Source of the DNA: Theodoxus fluviatilis
Lineage: Eukaryota; Mollusca; Gastropoda; Cycloneritida; Neritidae
Assembly (NCBI GenBank): GCA_034096865.1
Contig: JAWQFJ010001813.1
Location: forward strand, 52,501 to 116,500
DNA: 64,000 bases
Direction: 5' to 3'
Positions 44,607-55,995 of the stretch are shown here, piece after piece. The notes beneath the pieces were generated by a model, which saw only the letters and a list, made by a program, of their open reading frames with translations, ran no database searches and was not told the DNA's origin. Made by a program: the position numbers and the translations under genes. How positions within the stretch are numbered: position 1 is the first letter of the stretch; every line of letters begins with the position of its first letter.

Positions 44607-45890
44607 GTGGAGTATCGTTGGACCCACTCCTGCCACTCCTTCCTCCAACCAAGTCAGAACATCCCACAATGTTCACACAGAAGCTGACACCAAAAATGAG
44701 AATACCTTTCACGTAAACAGAATCCAGGCCAAGGAAACATCTGCCACTGACATCATGCATATGTTAGAGCAAGACTTCGTCGACATTGAAGACAGAACCC
44801 TGTCTCAAGACGACATCAAATTTTTAAAGATTGCCGAAGAGACAGTACACATCAATGAAGAAGGCCATTATGAAATGTCCTTACCCTTTCGAGAAGGCAA
44901 TCCTCACATGCCAGACAACAGAGAAAGTGTCAGACGCCGCACCCTTGGCCTCATGAATCAATTCAGAAAAAAACCCAAAGAAGCACCAAGACTACAGAAA
45001 ATTCATGAATGAGGTCATCGAAAGAGGAGATGCCGAACTTATTCCCGAGAATGAGATCGACAGAGCATCCAGATGGTACATCCCTCACCACGGTGTGTAC
45101 CATCCAAAGAAGCCGGACAAAATACGAGTAGTCTTTGACTGCAGCGCAGAGTACCAAGATGCATGCCTCAACGATCTCTTGCTACAAGGGCCAGATCTTA
45201 TCGATTCCTTGAACGGAGTTCTTTGTCGATTTAGGAAGGGCGCTACCGCATTCTGCTGTGATGTTGAAAGGGTGTATCATCCGTTTCACGTGACAGAACA
45301 CCATTGTGATTAACTACGCTTCCTCTGGTGGGAGGACGGAGACACGACAAAGCCACTCCGAGACTACCGGATGAAGGTGCACATTTTTGGAGCCAAGTCA
45401 TCTCCAGGATGTGCCAACTACTGCCTGAAACAGATCGCCAAAGACAACTCACAGATTCACCTTGAATCATCTGACTTCCTGCAAAGGAATTTCTATGTGG
45501 ATGATGGGCTGCAAGCAAACAAAACGGTCACAGAAGCCGTGAAAAAGGAAATGTCAGATTACACAAGATCACGTCAAACTCTGAAACTCTGAAGACCTGC
45601 TTCCCCGAGTCAAAAGAGACAGAAACAAAGATGACAAATGTCAAACCCAGAAGAGGTTTCGAGCGTGGAAAGAACACTCGGCCTCCAATGGAACACTGAT
45701 GAAGACACGCTGAGTTTCAGCAGTGACATCAAGATGACACCTGACACAAGAAGAGGAGTGTTGTCCACAATCGCATCGCTGTACGATCCTCTTGGCTTTC
45801 TATCTCCTTTCATTCTGCAAGGGAAACAAATTCTACAAGAGATCTGCTGTACCCTTGCCAGATGATCTGCAACGTAAATGGAAAACATGG
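44602..45890 (+). pseudogene. BEL/Pao pol: reverse transcriptase (part 3)
   Basis: Starts GWSIVGP, then MLEQDF and the RT N-terminal region (RWYIPHHGVYHPKKPDKIRVVFDCSA is visible over 45069-45146). The first catalytic Asp is in FCCDVERVYHPF (about 45260) and the YVDDG box is near 45494-45508. Lesions: a frameshift at about 45004-45012, a TAA at about 45311 just after the first catalytic block, and a TGA at 45590. The following frame (SLYDPLGFLSPFIL at about 45778) is the RT connection region. The enzyme would copy element RNA to DNA; this copy cannot make it. Confidence 0.85.
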
Positions 45891-46420
45891 CTGAATAACC
45901 TAACCAAGGTGAGCCAAGTCCAAATATCCAGGAAATTCACCCTACTTCTTTCTCACCAACAACAGAAGTAGAGCTGCACCACTTCTCTGACGCTTCAACA
46001 TCGGGTTATGGCCAATGTTCTTACATCAAGTTCAAGGGACCGGAGACGCAGACTCATAGCACCTTGATAATGGCCAAGTCACGCGTGGTGCCCAAGAAAG
46101 GCGTCACAATACCTCGGCTGGAATTGCAAGCGGCAGTTTTCTCCATCAAGGTAGCGAGATTTCTGCAGGAAGAACTGGATTACGCAAACATTCAACATTA
46201 CTTCTGGACAGACTCTCAGATAGTTCTGGCGTACACCGAAACAAGGCCAAACGCTTTCACATCTTTGTGGCAAACAGGATCCACCAGGTCTTGAAATTCT
46301 CCAAGTCAAATCAGCGGAACTACGTGCCTACAGAAATAAACCCAGCTGACCTCGCCTCCAGAGGAATGAACGTCGAAGACCTCATCTCATCTGACTGGTT
46401 CAGAGGACCAGAACTGATCA
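45891..46420 (+). pseudogene. BEL/Pao pol: RNase H
   Basis: HFSDASTSGYG (Asp at 45989-45991), PRLELQAA (Glu near 46121) and WTDSQIVLAY (Asp near 46209) are the retroviral-type RNase H catalytic positions. NPADLASRGM follows at 46339-46368. At least two phase shifts break it, one near 45864-45960 and one at about 46240-46270. All three acidic residues can still be read. Confidence 0.85.
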
Positions 46421-47620
46421 GGTCTCAGCACCTGCCAGCAGAAGATGCCTTTTTCGAAATCCCAAGTGACGACAAAGAAGTCAAACACTGTAAGGCAACC
46501 TCTTCTTCTGAAATCTCCACCACAAGCTTCGAAGACCGAATACGAAGATTCAGCACCAAAGAAAGTCTGATTAGAGCTTTCAGCCTGATCATCGCCAAAT
46601 GCGAAATGAAGCACGGGAGACAACACTCCAAGATTGAGCTTCACAAGCTCACAGAACAGCGGCTCATCAAATGTGTCCAACAAGGAGCATTCTCCAAATG
46701 TTCTACATCGACACAGAAAACACTGAAAAACCTCGATGCCAAGAAAAACGAGAAAGGGATCATGCGAGTCTCTGGAAGATTGGAGAACTCACTCGAAAAT
46801 GAGGAAGTAAAGCACCTCATCATTCTGCCAGGAAGAAGTCATCTGTCAGTCCTCATAGTGAGATACAGTCACGAGAAGGTTGGACATCAGCGGCGCACCA
46901 CGACAATGTCCGACATCCGAAGAAGAGGATACTGGAGTCTAAGTCTGAGAAAAGTCGTGAGACACGTCATTAATTAAAGAGTGCATCTCATGCGTCAAAA
47001 GACACGATCCAAGGGAGTCTCAAAAGATGTCTGACCTCCCTCGTTCCAGAGTTGAAGAAGCTGCTACTTTCACTCATTGTGGACTGGACTGGTTTGGCCC
47101 ATTTCATGTCAAAGATGGAAGAAAGGAAGTCAAACGATACGGTCTCGTTGTGACGTGCATGCCAACAAGAGCCATTCATCTTGAAGTATTAGACGACATG
47201 TCTACAGATACGTTCATAAATGGGCTCAGAAACGTCATTGCCATATGAAGGAGCATCCGCACAATACAATGTGACAGAGGGACGAACTTCATTGGAGCGC
47301 ACAACGAGCTGAACGCAGCAAAAAGGAACATGACAAAGAAAGATAAAGACACTGTCATCTCCGAAATGTTGAAGCAGCAATGCGAGTTCAAGTTTAATCC
47401 GCCTGCCGCCAGCCACATGGCAGGAGTATGGGAAAGGCAAATCAGGACTGTGCGAAACGTCCTCAGTGGACTCATGGTCCAACATGGTTCCAGACTCAGT
47501 ACTTCATCTCTGAGAACCCTCTTGTACGATGTCATGGCCATCGTGAACGGACGCCTTCTCACTGTTGAGTCGCTCGAGTGCCCAAACGGTCCTCTTCCCT
47601 CACTCCAAACCATCTGCTGA
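46421..47620 (+). pseudogene. BEL/Pao pol: integrase
   Basis: The zinc-binding region is seen as HEKVGHQ (about 46870) and, after a frameshift at about 46975, ECISCVKRHD. The DDE core follows: LDWFGPF (Asp 47097-47099), QCDRGTNF (Asp 47273-47275) and AGVWERQIRTVR (Glu 47432-47434). The spacing between the second Asp and the Glu is about 52 residues, longer than in Gypsy and as expected for BEL/Pao. A TGA at 47246-47248 interrupts the core. The frame ends at TGA 47618-47620, where it overlaps the next segment in another phase. Confidence 0.85.
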
Positions 47621-48063
47621 CCATGAAACCAACCGTGATTCCCCCTCCTCCAGGATATTTTGAAGAAGCAGACATAGTCGCAAGGAGTCAGTGGCGTCGC
47701 ACACAACGCATCGCAGAAGAGTTCTGGAGACGTTGGAGGGATGAATATCTCTTCACGTTACAGCCACGACGGATCTGGCACAGACCAAGGAGAAATATCA
47801 TGGTCAATGATGTGGTCATTCTGCGGGACATCAACGAATGTCGCTCAGACTGGAAGCTGGCCAGAGTTGAAAAGACTTTCCCCAGCAAAGATGGTCTGGT
47901 CCGCAGCGTGCAGGTGATTCTCCCCAACACCTCTTTAAATGAAGAAGGGAAAGCCAGTTCACCATCAACACGCCTCACCAGACATGTACAGAAGCTCACA
48001 GTCTTCATCCCTGCCTCAGACAGCACGTCTTGCTCTCCCCAGCAGTCAGGTAACCAGGCCTGA
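47578..48063 (+). pseudogene. BEL/Pao pol: C-terminal integrase-associated domain
   Basis: TVIPPPPGYF, WRRWRDEYL and VNDVVILRDI with WKLARVEKTFPSKDG match the conserved C-terminal module after BEL/Pao integrases (the DUF5641-type domain), which resembles a chromatin- or DNA-binding tail. It is open to TGA 48061-48063 but separated from the integrase core by a phase change near 47580-47620. Everything after it up to about 49335 appears noncoding. Confidence 0.8.
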
Positions 48064-49335
48064 GAATGCAGCCCGCGCCCGACGTTGACTTTTGCAGCCC
48101 AACTTCGTTTGATGCTTCCAAGTTCTATGATGACTGCCCCATGACGTCTTAGTCAGCCAGTCACAACTGTGTGGGTCGCATCTTCATGCTGTATGGGTCA
48201 TTCATGCAGCCCGGGTAACATTGATCCATTTGTGGGTTGTTGTTTTTTGGATTGCCAAAACAGTAAATGGTCTAGATGGTCATTCTCGTAAGCCCAGATG
48301 GAGGCTGTAACTTATTAATACAGCATTCTACGGCCAAAGAAAGGGAGCTAATTATCACATGAACATTGGCTAGCATAATGTGGATGTACCACGGTACCAA
48401 AAGAACAGACACTTGAACTTCATTGATGTCTTAATTTTGCTTGTTATCAACAGTGCTAAACTTTCAGGGCTTAGTTGGATCTGCGTTTCTGGCCAATCTC
48501 ATTAGTTGGCTAGAGAAATTTATCCTCAGCCTTACTAATTTTTCTGTTGAGTATTGGCGGTGCAAGCATTAGGACATGTTCTCTTCTTTATTTTTGTTTG
48601 ATCAACATTTGGTCTAAGTTGGATCTCGTTATCCTTCTGATGTCGCTGTGGAAGCCGGCCTTTCGGTGTGTGGTTTTTTTGCTGCATGGTTGTATGTACA
48701 AAGAAGTGACAGCAAACAGAAAATTGCTTGTAATAAATAGGGTAAGCACTTCCCGGAAAATGAAGTGAAACAAAGAAGAGAGCAAAGGGAGTGTCAGTCC
48801 CTGTCCTCTTAAGCATACAGATAATGTACGTGATAATGCTAAAATCTGACAAAGTTAAGGTGCCAGATGCACGTAAAAGGGTGACAAATACGAATTTGTG
48901 AAAGGTAAACGTTTCTGGCTCGAAACAAAATGTCAGGAGTTGATGCCTCTCTTTGACCATGTAAAAGGACGAGAATTTAATTAACAAGAATTAATTCTCT
49001 CAACGTTAAAAGTAAAAGGGTCTTTCCTGGTGTGGTTGAGCCCTGCAGGTGTACGGAAAGCAAATCTTGAGACGCAAGTTCGTTTTCCACAAGAAACAAA
49101 GTTTGATGATTTCCAATACGGATTGTCTTAACGCAAACGTATAAGTAATGTTTTGACTCAGAGGAGAGTCAGTCCTTGTCACGTAACTTGAAATTTTAGA
49201 AAAAAAATTGTATGGTGTACTAAACACGTCATGTTTCGTTAGGTTTTTTGATAGAAATTGGGAGTGACGCTCTTTTTTTCCCTTTTCTCTTTTAAGTAGT
49301 AGTCTTGCGATAAGGTAGTAAGCACCAAGTTGTGC
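48064..49335. other. Probable BEL/Pao 3' untranslated region
   Basis: No domain is recognisable. A minus-strand frame at 48535-48987 has no motif. The stretch lies between the pol stop and the purine tract, longer than usual, so further unrecognised insertions may be present. Confidence 0.4.
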
Positions 49336-49347
49336 TTAAGGGAGGAG

Positions 49348-50596
49348 TGTTCTTGCCGATCTGGGCCCGTATTCACAACGGCGATTTATCGGCGATTTAT
49401 TTTAACTCCGATTTATCTCTAAATTCAGACGATTCCAACTGCCTGTTCCGCTCTCCCTTGGCTGGAAACCAGTATACCTATATATAGCAAAGCGCAACCT
49501 AGAATCCTCTGACGAGCGTACCTTATCTAACCGATCAAGATAACGCGGGGCCAGGGGATAAATCGAGTGTTAAAAAGATAAATCGCCGTTGTGAATACGG
49601 GCCCTGGCATTGACTCTTCATATCCCTCTCTCCCCCCATTTTCCTTTTTTTTTTCCTCACCTCGTTTTTCTTGATATTTAGTATTTGGTTGGTTATTTTT
49701 TGTACTTTCATGTGGCTTTGTCTGTGTGTTCGTGTTCATGTCCTATGTTTCTTGTTGACTGATGACTTCTGACGTTTTTGACGACTTTACTGAGACAGAA
49801 TCAGCTTGGCCAGGCTGCCTGACGGACAGACTTACCAATGGAAGGACGATGACAAAACTTGTTGAGTTTAGCCCCTTTCTCCTGTTGATCTTTTCTTTTT
49901 CTTTTCTTTTTGTTTTGTTGTGCTTTGAATGTCGCAATGACAAATGTGAGTTGTTGTTTGCACTCAAAGGTAGCGAATATTATCCCATGCACTTTACTTC
50001 ACTTGCTCACGAGACCTTTGGGTTTGGTTCAGAGCGGTTTAGAGTATTGTGTTTTAGGAGTTTCCCTTGTTAGTCATATATTAATTTTCATGCAAAAGAC
50101 ACTTGTGAACAGTTTATATTTTTTTTAAGAATTGTACTGGAGATGAGTGGAGCTCTTTCCGGGAGTCTTGCCGTGTCCTTCAGAGAGAGAAGAGCTCTGG
50201 TCCATTCATCCGTTCTTCATTCATCTACAGTTTTCCATAGTGTTGAAGTGAAAAATGTTACAGTAAGTGTAAAGTGCTACTTCTAGAAGCGATGTGCGTC
50301 ATCGTGTGAATTCCATGTACCAGGGAGCCAAAGTTAATACCGGATCATCGCCTGTCAAATCTGCCCCAAGTCTCGTTATAACATGAATGTCTCGTACATT
50401 CAAAGAACGGGAGCATCTAATAAGAAAGAAATGGTTTACACAAAGGAAGAAATAACGCTGAATGACACAGTGTTGAGCATGAAATGACTTGTCTACAAAT
50501 GTTTGATCTAGTCATGCTCAATAAAACGTGACACTATTGACGTAGATGTATTCCGTGTTTATTAACCTAAACTACCCCAACCTACGGGTGTTGACA
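49348..50596 (+). repeat. Putative BEL/Pao 3' LTR, MITE inserted
   Basis: Begins TGTTCTTGCC directly after the purine tract TTAAGGGAGGAG. Near the end there is AATAAAACGTGAC (50520) as a possible poly(A) signal, and the end is set at GTGTTGACA. Without the 5' LTR this cannot be confirmed. Subtracting the MITE and its target copy leaves about 1.0 kb. Confidence 0.4.
49361..49606. mobile_element. 240-bp MITE with 3-bp CTG target duplication
   Basis: Element 49364-49603. GGCCCGTATTCACAACGGCG at 49364 is matched in reverse at 49603, the perfect inverted repeat being about 26 bp. CTG flanks both ends (49361-49363, 49604-49606). The internal sequence repeats CGATTTAT words near both ends. Size and 3-bp target duplication fit a Harbinger-type MITE, but no partner transposase with these ends is in the window. 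Confidence 0.8.
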
Positions 50597-50690
50597 ATCA
50601 TTGTTCTTTCACACACAAGGCCGCCTCGCTCACGGAAGCTAGTACACAATCGATAAAGTAGAATTTCATTGCATTTTCCGGTGTGTTAAG

Positions 50691-52549
50691 AGGATGTCAT
50701 CAAATGGCCCGAGAGACACCAGCTTCAGCAAATGGCAGAGAGATGGCAGCGGAGGGCTGGCTTTCCAGGTGTCGTTGGAGCTATTGATGGGACCTATTTC
50801 AAAGTCCCAGGTCCAAGAGATGAAAAACGTGACTCATTCATCTGCAGAAAAGGCTATCCTGCCATGCATCTACAGGTTCGTTATACCCCCATACACAAAT
50901 GAATGCAAAATGTGCTATTTTGATGGACCACCCAACGAACCCCACCCTAACAAGAAAAAAGAAAGAAAAAAAACAGAAAAAAGTAATATGGCCACAAGAA
51001 TTAGGATAGGTAGATTGCCTTTTTTGTTTCATTTTACCTTGAACGTTAAAAGTTTAGCTTCTTCTTTTGATGAGGCATGCACTAATGTATAGATAGCATT
51101 GACCGTGGGCTGAAGTACATACTAAATCGAATTCTTGAAAACTTCAGAGCAGCTTTATTGTCATTTTTTCCCCTACAAGCTATTTCATAATTTATAGAAA
51201 TAAATCTCTCTCTCTCCTCCCCCCCCCCCCCCAACAAAAAAAAAAACATTTTTAAAATTTGATGGTCAGCAAGAAGAGCTAATGTAGGTCGGGAACCAGA
51301 TAAAGTGTTGTTAATTTTATTTTTTGGATTGGGTGGTTTTTTCTTTCTTCACATTTCATGCGTCACATTTTATCACATTCACTGCCATAAATCAGTCAGG
51401 ATACAGACAGGCATGAGAGGTTGATAACCATTTTTTTCCCCTTCAGAATGAGTTTGCGACTTGGAGCCATTATGTGATAATTAAGCTGCCAAGGTACAAT
51501 CTGAGACTATTACAATCTCAGACTATAATTAGCATCACAATCTAGAAGAGGTCTAAATTTCTACCACGTACACCCACCGACCCTTTTTTTCCTCTGGAAC
51601 TGAACTATCAGAGGCTGTTTATCCTGCCTCACCACCAGAGAGCAAGTTACATGTATCAGTGTATGCCAAAAAGGCTTATTAAAACTGAAGTCTGTCATGT
51701 AATTTAACTTCAATGTTTCAGGTGGTGTGTGACAGTGACTTGCGCTTCCTGCATGTCACAACTGGGAGTGGCGGATCTGTACAGCAGAGTGTTCCGGACT
51801 TCTGATCTGAAGGTTATACTCGAGTCAGATGACCTTTTCACCTCGAAAAAAGATTTGCCAAAATCTTCCCACCCACATGGCCACCAGCATAAGCCAATGA
51901 AATGGCTTCATCCATAGCGCCATGGCCAGTGAAAGGGGAGGCAACTCTCGCCATTTCCTGCACATGCGCCTAGATACTGTGGTCAGCCACGTGCCCATCA
52001 CTTTCGACAACACACCGAGAACTCGTGAAGGTGCACAAAAACGGGAAGGTGGGTGGGAAATTAATGATGTCTACTGGTAAGTATGTCAGAAAAACATAGA
52101 AATTAGTTTAAATTTCTTAAAGTTTTCCCTCCATACTGACCAGTAGACAACTCATAGGTAGATTACCCACGCGGGCGGCGGGATGTGCATCCACGCAAAA
52201 GAACTGCTGACTTCAGGACTACTCATGGTCCCGTTCCGTGACAATGGGCATTTGACCCGCATCGAGAAAGAGTACAACAAAGCCCACGCACAGACCAGAA
52301 GTGGAGCGATCCATTAGTCTGCTTAAAGGGAAGTTTCGACGGCTGAAGGACCTAGACATGCTGAACACTCGAGAGATGCCATATGTGATATTTGTGTCGT
52401 GTGTGGTCCACAACTTCATAATCCAAACAAATGGCGCAGACGAGGATGACATCGATATGTCTTCATCTGATGAGGATGAACCCGCCGATACCGAGGATGC
52501 AATGACTGCATGTGACAAGAGAATGTCCATTGCTCATATGTTAGCATAA
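50691..52549 (+). pseudogene. PIF/Harbinger DDE transposase (decayed)
   Basis: Exon 50691-50875 follows an AG and reads DVIKWPERHQLQQMAERWQR, then FPGVVGAIDGTYFKV (first catalytic Asp), DSFICRKGYPAMHLQ, ending at CAG before an apparent intron. The next exon starts at 51722 after TTTCAG with VVCDSDLRFLHVTTG (second Asp region), then a one-base shift before RVFRTSDL. The block with the usual GDSAY motif is missing. The C-terminal part resumes at 52216 (LLMVPFRDNGHLT, YNKAHAQTR); a shift at 52299-52301 leads to VERSISLLKGKFRRLK (catalytic Glu), CVVHNFII and an acidic tail, stop 52547-52549. The enzyme would cut and paste the element with its Myb/SANT partner. Two shifts and a missing block disable it. 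Confidence 0.85.
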
Positions 52550-52830
52550 TAATCTTCATCAGTTTCGTCACAAATTAGTCTTAAAAACTTGCAAGAACTG
52601 AATGAAAAAAAAAATGTAGCTTCAAAGATCAGCCCCCTTTGTACTAATTAGTGTGCAAGTCTTTCTCTTTCGTTGTCTCTGTACTTGTATAAGTCTAATT
52701 AATTTTTATTTCTTAATTGATCTGTCTAAGAGTGCATGCGTGTGAGTGTGGTAGTTGATTGTGCTTTTTGGCCTTTGGCCATTAAAATGATTTTGATAAG
52801 CACTATGATTGTTATGTACATTTTTATTCT

Positions 52831-53227
52831 CAAATTGACTTGTAGCTTGAACTTGCTAGGTCACAGATAAGTAATGCGTTTGATCACAAAGAAATTCAAT
52901 CAATAACCGTGCTGCATATGTATATATACAACAACAAAAAATAAAATAAATAATTGTGATACTGCTTGAGATTTCCACATATGAAGCAGCAAATTGACTT
53001 GTAGCTTGAACTTGCTAGGTCACAGAAAAGTAACACGTTTGATCACAAAGAAATTGAATCAAGAACAGTGCTGGGTATATGTATACCACGAAAAATTAAA
53101 TAAATAAATGTGATACTTCTTGAGATTTCCACATATCTTTCGCTGAAGTGTCAAATTGACTTGTAGCTTGAACTTGCTAGGTCACAGAAAAGTAGCACGA
53201 TTGATTACGAAGAAACTGAATCAAGAA
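52831..53227. repeat. Three-copy tandem repeat, 159-162 bp
   Basis: CAAATTGACTTGTAGCTTGA begins at 52831, 52990 and 53152. The third copy is partial (to about 53227). It lies exactly between the 3' ends of the convergent transposase and Myb/SANT genes. Confidence 0.95.
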
Positions 53228-53251
53228 CAATGAATGCTGAACAAAAGGAGT

Positions 53252-54745
53252 TCACAATTTCTCCAAGAACTTCTGAAGCAGTCTGTTGTTTTCCTCCACA
53301 GCTTCAACCAGTCTGTCCAAGGCTTTCTGCTGCTTCTCTTCTGATGCCCTTATCCATTCGGGAGGTTCTCGCTTCCGTTTACGCTGTCTTTTGGCTCCAT
53401 CTTCACCGTTCACTCCGGAAGCACCTCTGAGGCTGGTGGATTTAGCTGAAGGCACTGGCAGGCTGACCTTAGATGTGGAAGGGACAGGGGTTTTTGATGT
53501 GGAGCTCGATGTTGTGGCAGTTGCTGAGTTTCGACCTGTAGGAGTGTTGACTGCAAGAAAGAATAATGTCAAAAATAATCACTAGCGAAATCAAAGTATT
53601 TTCTTTGTAAGCAGAATTTTGTTGTAGCCTGTACTATCTGCACTCAAGAAAAGGAAGACAAAAATGTTGTTGGCAAAATTAAATGGTAATTTATCTATTT
53701 ATCAGTGGGCTCCACTGTAATGACTCCTCTGTGAGAAGTGCATAAAAACCACGTTCCATATTTTTTTAATGTTGAGACTTTCATTATAACATACCTGTAA
53801 CCCCCGTAAATGATGAGGTCACCACGGGTGGAACCACAGATGGATCGCCTTGAAGTAGGTCTGCCATTACATCCATGTAGGGAAAGCTGCTCCTCCCCCA
53901 GCCAGTGGCCTTATTGCGGTCGCAGATGATTTTGTACCTGAATATATAGAGAAGACACAAAATTCATTCAAATTTCTTTTTTCTACCGACACATGCAAAC
54001 GTTCCATAAAACATTACCCCATCCCATCAACCCTAAAACTATGCTGTCCGCCTCTGGTGCAGTACACTGAACGCCTCTCTTTTGCTTTTGTGCTTTCTGT
54101 AGTTTGTCGATTGTCCGGACCTCATGCGCTCACATTCATAGTGCGTAAATCCGACTCAATGCTGTACAGTAGGCAGAACTAGGGACATACAGCCGATCAG
54201 CGGGGTGACCAATCACCATACTTCATGCTTTCAAAATGCAGCGCTACGCATGGACAGCACAGTTTGGGGTTTAGGGCGTGATTACGGCCTATTTCAATCT
54301 CTTTCCTTGTATTCCAGGAACCTAGAAGAACTAATGTCAAAAGTTCTGAGGCCAGACTATGTTCATGTAGAAAAGCAATACCTCTCAGTCTGTCTAAGGC
54401 TAAAAGCTTTGTAAACAACTCAATGCTATTGGTTATGATGATTATTACACTCTGTACTATAGTGTAACTATATGGTATGCAAACCGGGTGCGCCTGTGGT
54501 GTCAATATGTTTATGTGAAGCTGAACACACTTACCGATTCTTCAAGTTGTTCCACTTTTTCAGGCAGATTTTGCCTGAGTAATTGTAGCCATGAGTCTTC
54601 ATTTCTGCTGCGATCTGCTTCCAGACGATGTCTTTCTTCATTGTAGGCAATCGCAGAAGATGTCTCTTTTTCCTGAAAACATCCAGCAACAAAAGGACTG
54701 TTGCATGGGTCCACAGGCGGGCATCCTCACCCTCGGTCTGGCTTC
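53252..54745 (-). CDS. Harbinger-associated Myb/SANT-like DNA-binding protein, three visible exons
   Basis: Exons on the minus strand: 54745-54535, 53937-53795, 53550-53252. Junctions are canonical (GTAAGT and GTATGT donors; ATTCAG and TTGCAG acceptors) and the reading phase is kept across both. Exon one holds a trihelix/Myb-SANT fold: RLWTHATVLLLLDVFRKKRH, MKKDIVWKQIAAEMKTHGY and CLKKWNNLKNR, with the spaced tryptophans of the family. Exon two (YKIICDRNKATGWG...FPYMDVMADLL) is the usual follow-on. Exon three is Ser/Thr/Pro-rich, has a basic nuclear-signal-like KRQRKRKRE and ends in a coiled coil (KALDRLVEAVEENNRLLQKFLEKL), stop at 53252. An acceptor at 54747-54746 implies an upstream first exon that I cannot place. 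In Harbinger elements this protein binds the ends and brings the transposase to the nucleus. This copy shows no lesion in the three exons. Confidence 0.8.
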
Positions 54746-55438
54746 CTACAACACAAATAGAAGTCATAAGTTATTCATCTACACTGAGCAAAGCTTTCAT
54801 CCCTTTACACTACAGCTGTTTTTGTTTTTATGCCACATGAAACTCATACATTTTCATCATGGAAATCAAAATGAATACAGTGAAGTGAAATTTACTTCAC
54901 AAACAAAAGACGGGGTTAACGTAATCTAGTGGAGTTTGTTGTGGTTTTTTTTGGTGATGGTGGTTGGTGTGAATGGTCAAACGTCCTTGCATGGGCAGAA
55001 AATAATGACAAACAAAAACAGCAACAACAACAACAAATCTGAAGCTCTGCAAGTAATAGTCCATTGGTTTTGCTGATGACTCTACATTGAAATAGTAGGG
55101 TCATTTGGTCTCTGGTATATATTTCCATCAAACTGAAACTCAGCACATAGCAGTAAAACAAATCAAAATTCTACTACATAGACGTTATTCACGCAGCAGC
55201 CATTTTGAAATCGAAAATGAGGCAAACTGGGCAAACTTCATGGCGTCTTCTATGGCCAGCACCAGTACCAGTACATGCAGTGGAAATCTCCTTCATGTAC
55301 CTCCATTCTCGCATGGAAATGCGGAAATATGGCCAAGTGATGTTGGTACCCACATTAAAAAAGACAGTCAGAGGCTGTGGAGCGAGTTCAGCGCATGGCT
55401 ACCAAGTTGTTGAGTGAATGTCGGGAGATGTCTTACAG
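53611..55438. repeat. 1828-bp direct duplication, copy A
   Basis: Matches 57496-59323 at a constant offset of 3885 from end to end, with only scattered substitutions (for example 53872 region ACAGATGG against GCAGCTGG). It holds Myb/SANT exons one and two, an inverted-repeat arm and the first part of the LINE fragment. The break at 55438 lies inside the LINE frame. Confidence 0.95.
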
Positions 55439-55903
55439 CAAGCACTTAGAGTATTTGAATCTGCACTCACCAAAAGGAAGAAGAATTCGTGGAGACCTAA
55501 TAGAGACTTATTAATCATACAATAATCTCGTAGACGTGGAGTGGAGCGACTTCTTTAAGTCACCAAGTTGTACCTGTACGAGAAATGCAGACGGAAAAGT
55601 GTTTGTTCAAGGTAGTAATACTAACCTAAGAAAGTATTGTTTCAGTAATCGTGTTGCTAACCTGTGGAATAACCTTCCGTTTCAGCTCAAGACTGCACCG
55701 ACTACTAACGTTTTCAAAAATCAACTGGACAAGGATCCTTCATTCATATCGTTATCTAGAAGCTATGATGAGTGACACTGTCGCAATAGCAAAATTGCGC
55801 TATGACCTTATGTTATATAATGCAACACATTACGATGGGGCATTCAAAAGGCTTCACGGCCTACAGCTAGCCTCTCAACTACTACTACTACTACTACTAC
55901 TAC
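55343..55903 (+). mobile_element. 5'-truncated LINE, RT C-terminal end with (ACT)n tail
   Basis: A frame reads ERVQRMATKLLSECREMSY, LEYLNLHSPKGRRIRGDLIETY, then after a TAA NNLVDVEWSDFFKS and FSNRVANLWNNLPF, FKNQLDKDPS. ERVQRRATKL, RRxRGDLIETYK and the NLWNSLP...FKxxLD motif form the standard C terminus of CR1/Jockey/L2-type reverse transcriptases. The copy ends in an ACT repeat (55878-55903), as such LINEs often end in microsatellite tails. At least one internal stop shows decay. Its start was copied into the second duplicate (to 59323). Confidence 0.8.
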
Positions 55904-55995
55904 ATACCCAGTAGAAAGAAAGGAAAGGATACGAAAAGTTCATCAAAGGATTTGTGCATGACATCGAAGGTAAACAAGAAGGGCAAAGCCCATAC

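Larger units (their letters stand above)
41164..50596 (+). mobile_element. Decayed BEL/Pao LTR retrotransposon, 5'-truncated
   Basis: Protease, reverse transcriptase, RNase H, integrase and the C-terminal domain occur in BEL/Pao order on the plus strand. Several stops and frameshifts break the frame. Two insertions interrupt the coding part (41688-42141 and 42320-44601) and one lies in the putative 3' LTR (49364-49603). A purine tract TTAAGGGAGGAG (49336-49347) precedes TGTT at 49348, the likely 3' LTR start. The end at about 50596 (GTGTTGACA) is a guess from the TG...CA rule. Gag and the 5' LTR are missing. Confidence 0.85.

Noticed and set aside
53286..53585. 99-codon plus-strand frame
   Set aside because: Antisense to exon three of the Myb/SANT gene, whose splice sites and coiled coil make the minus strand the real one.
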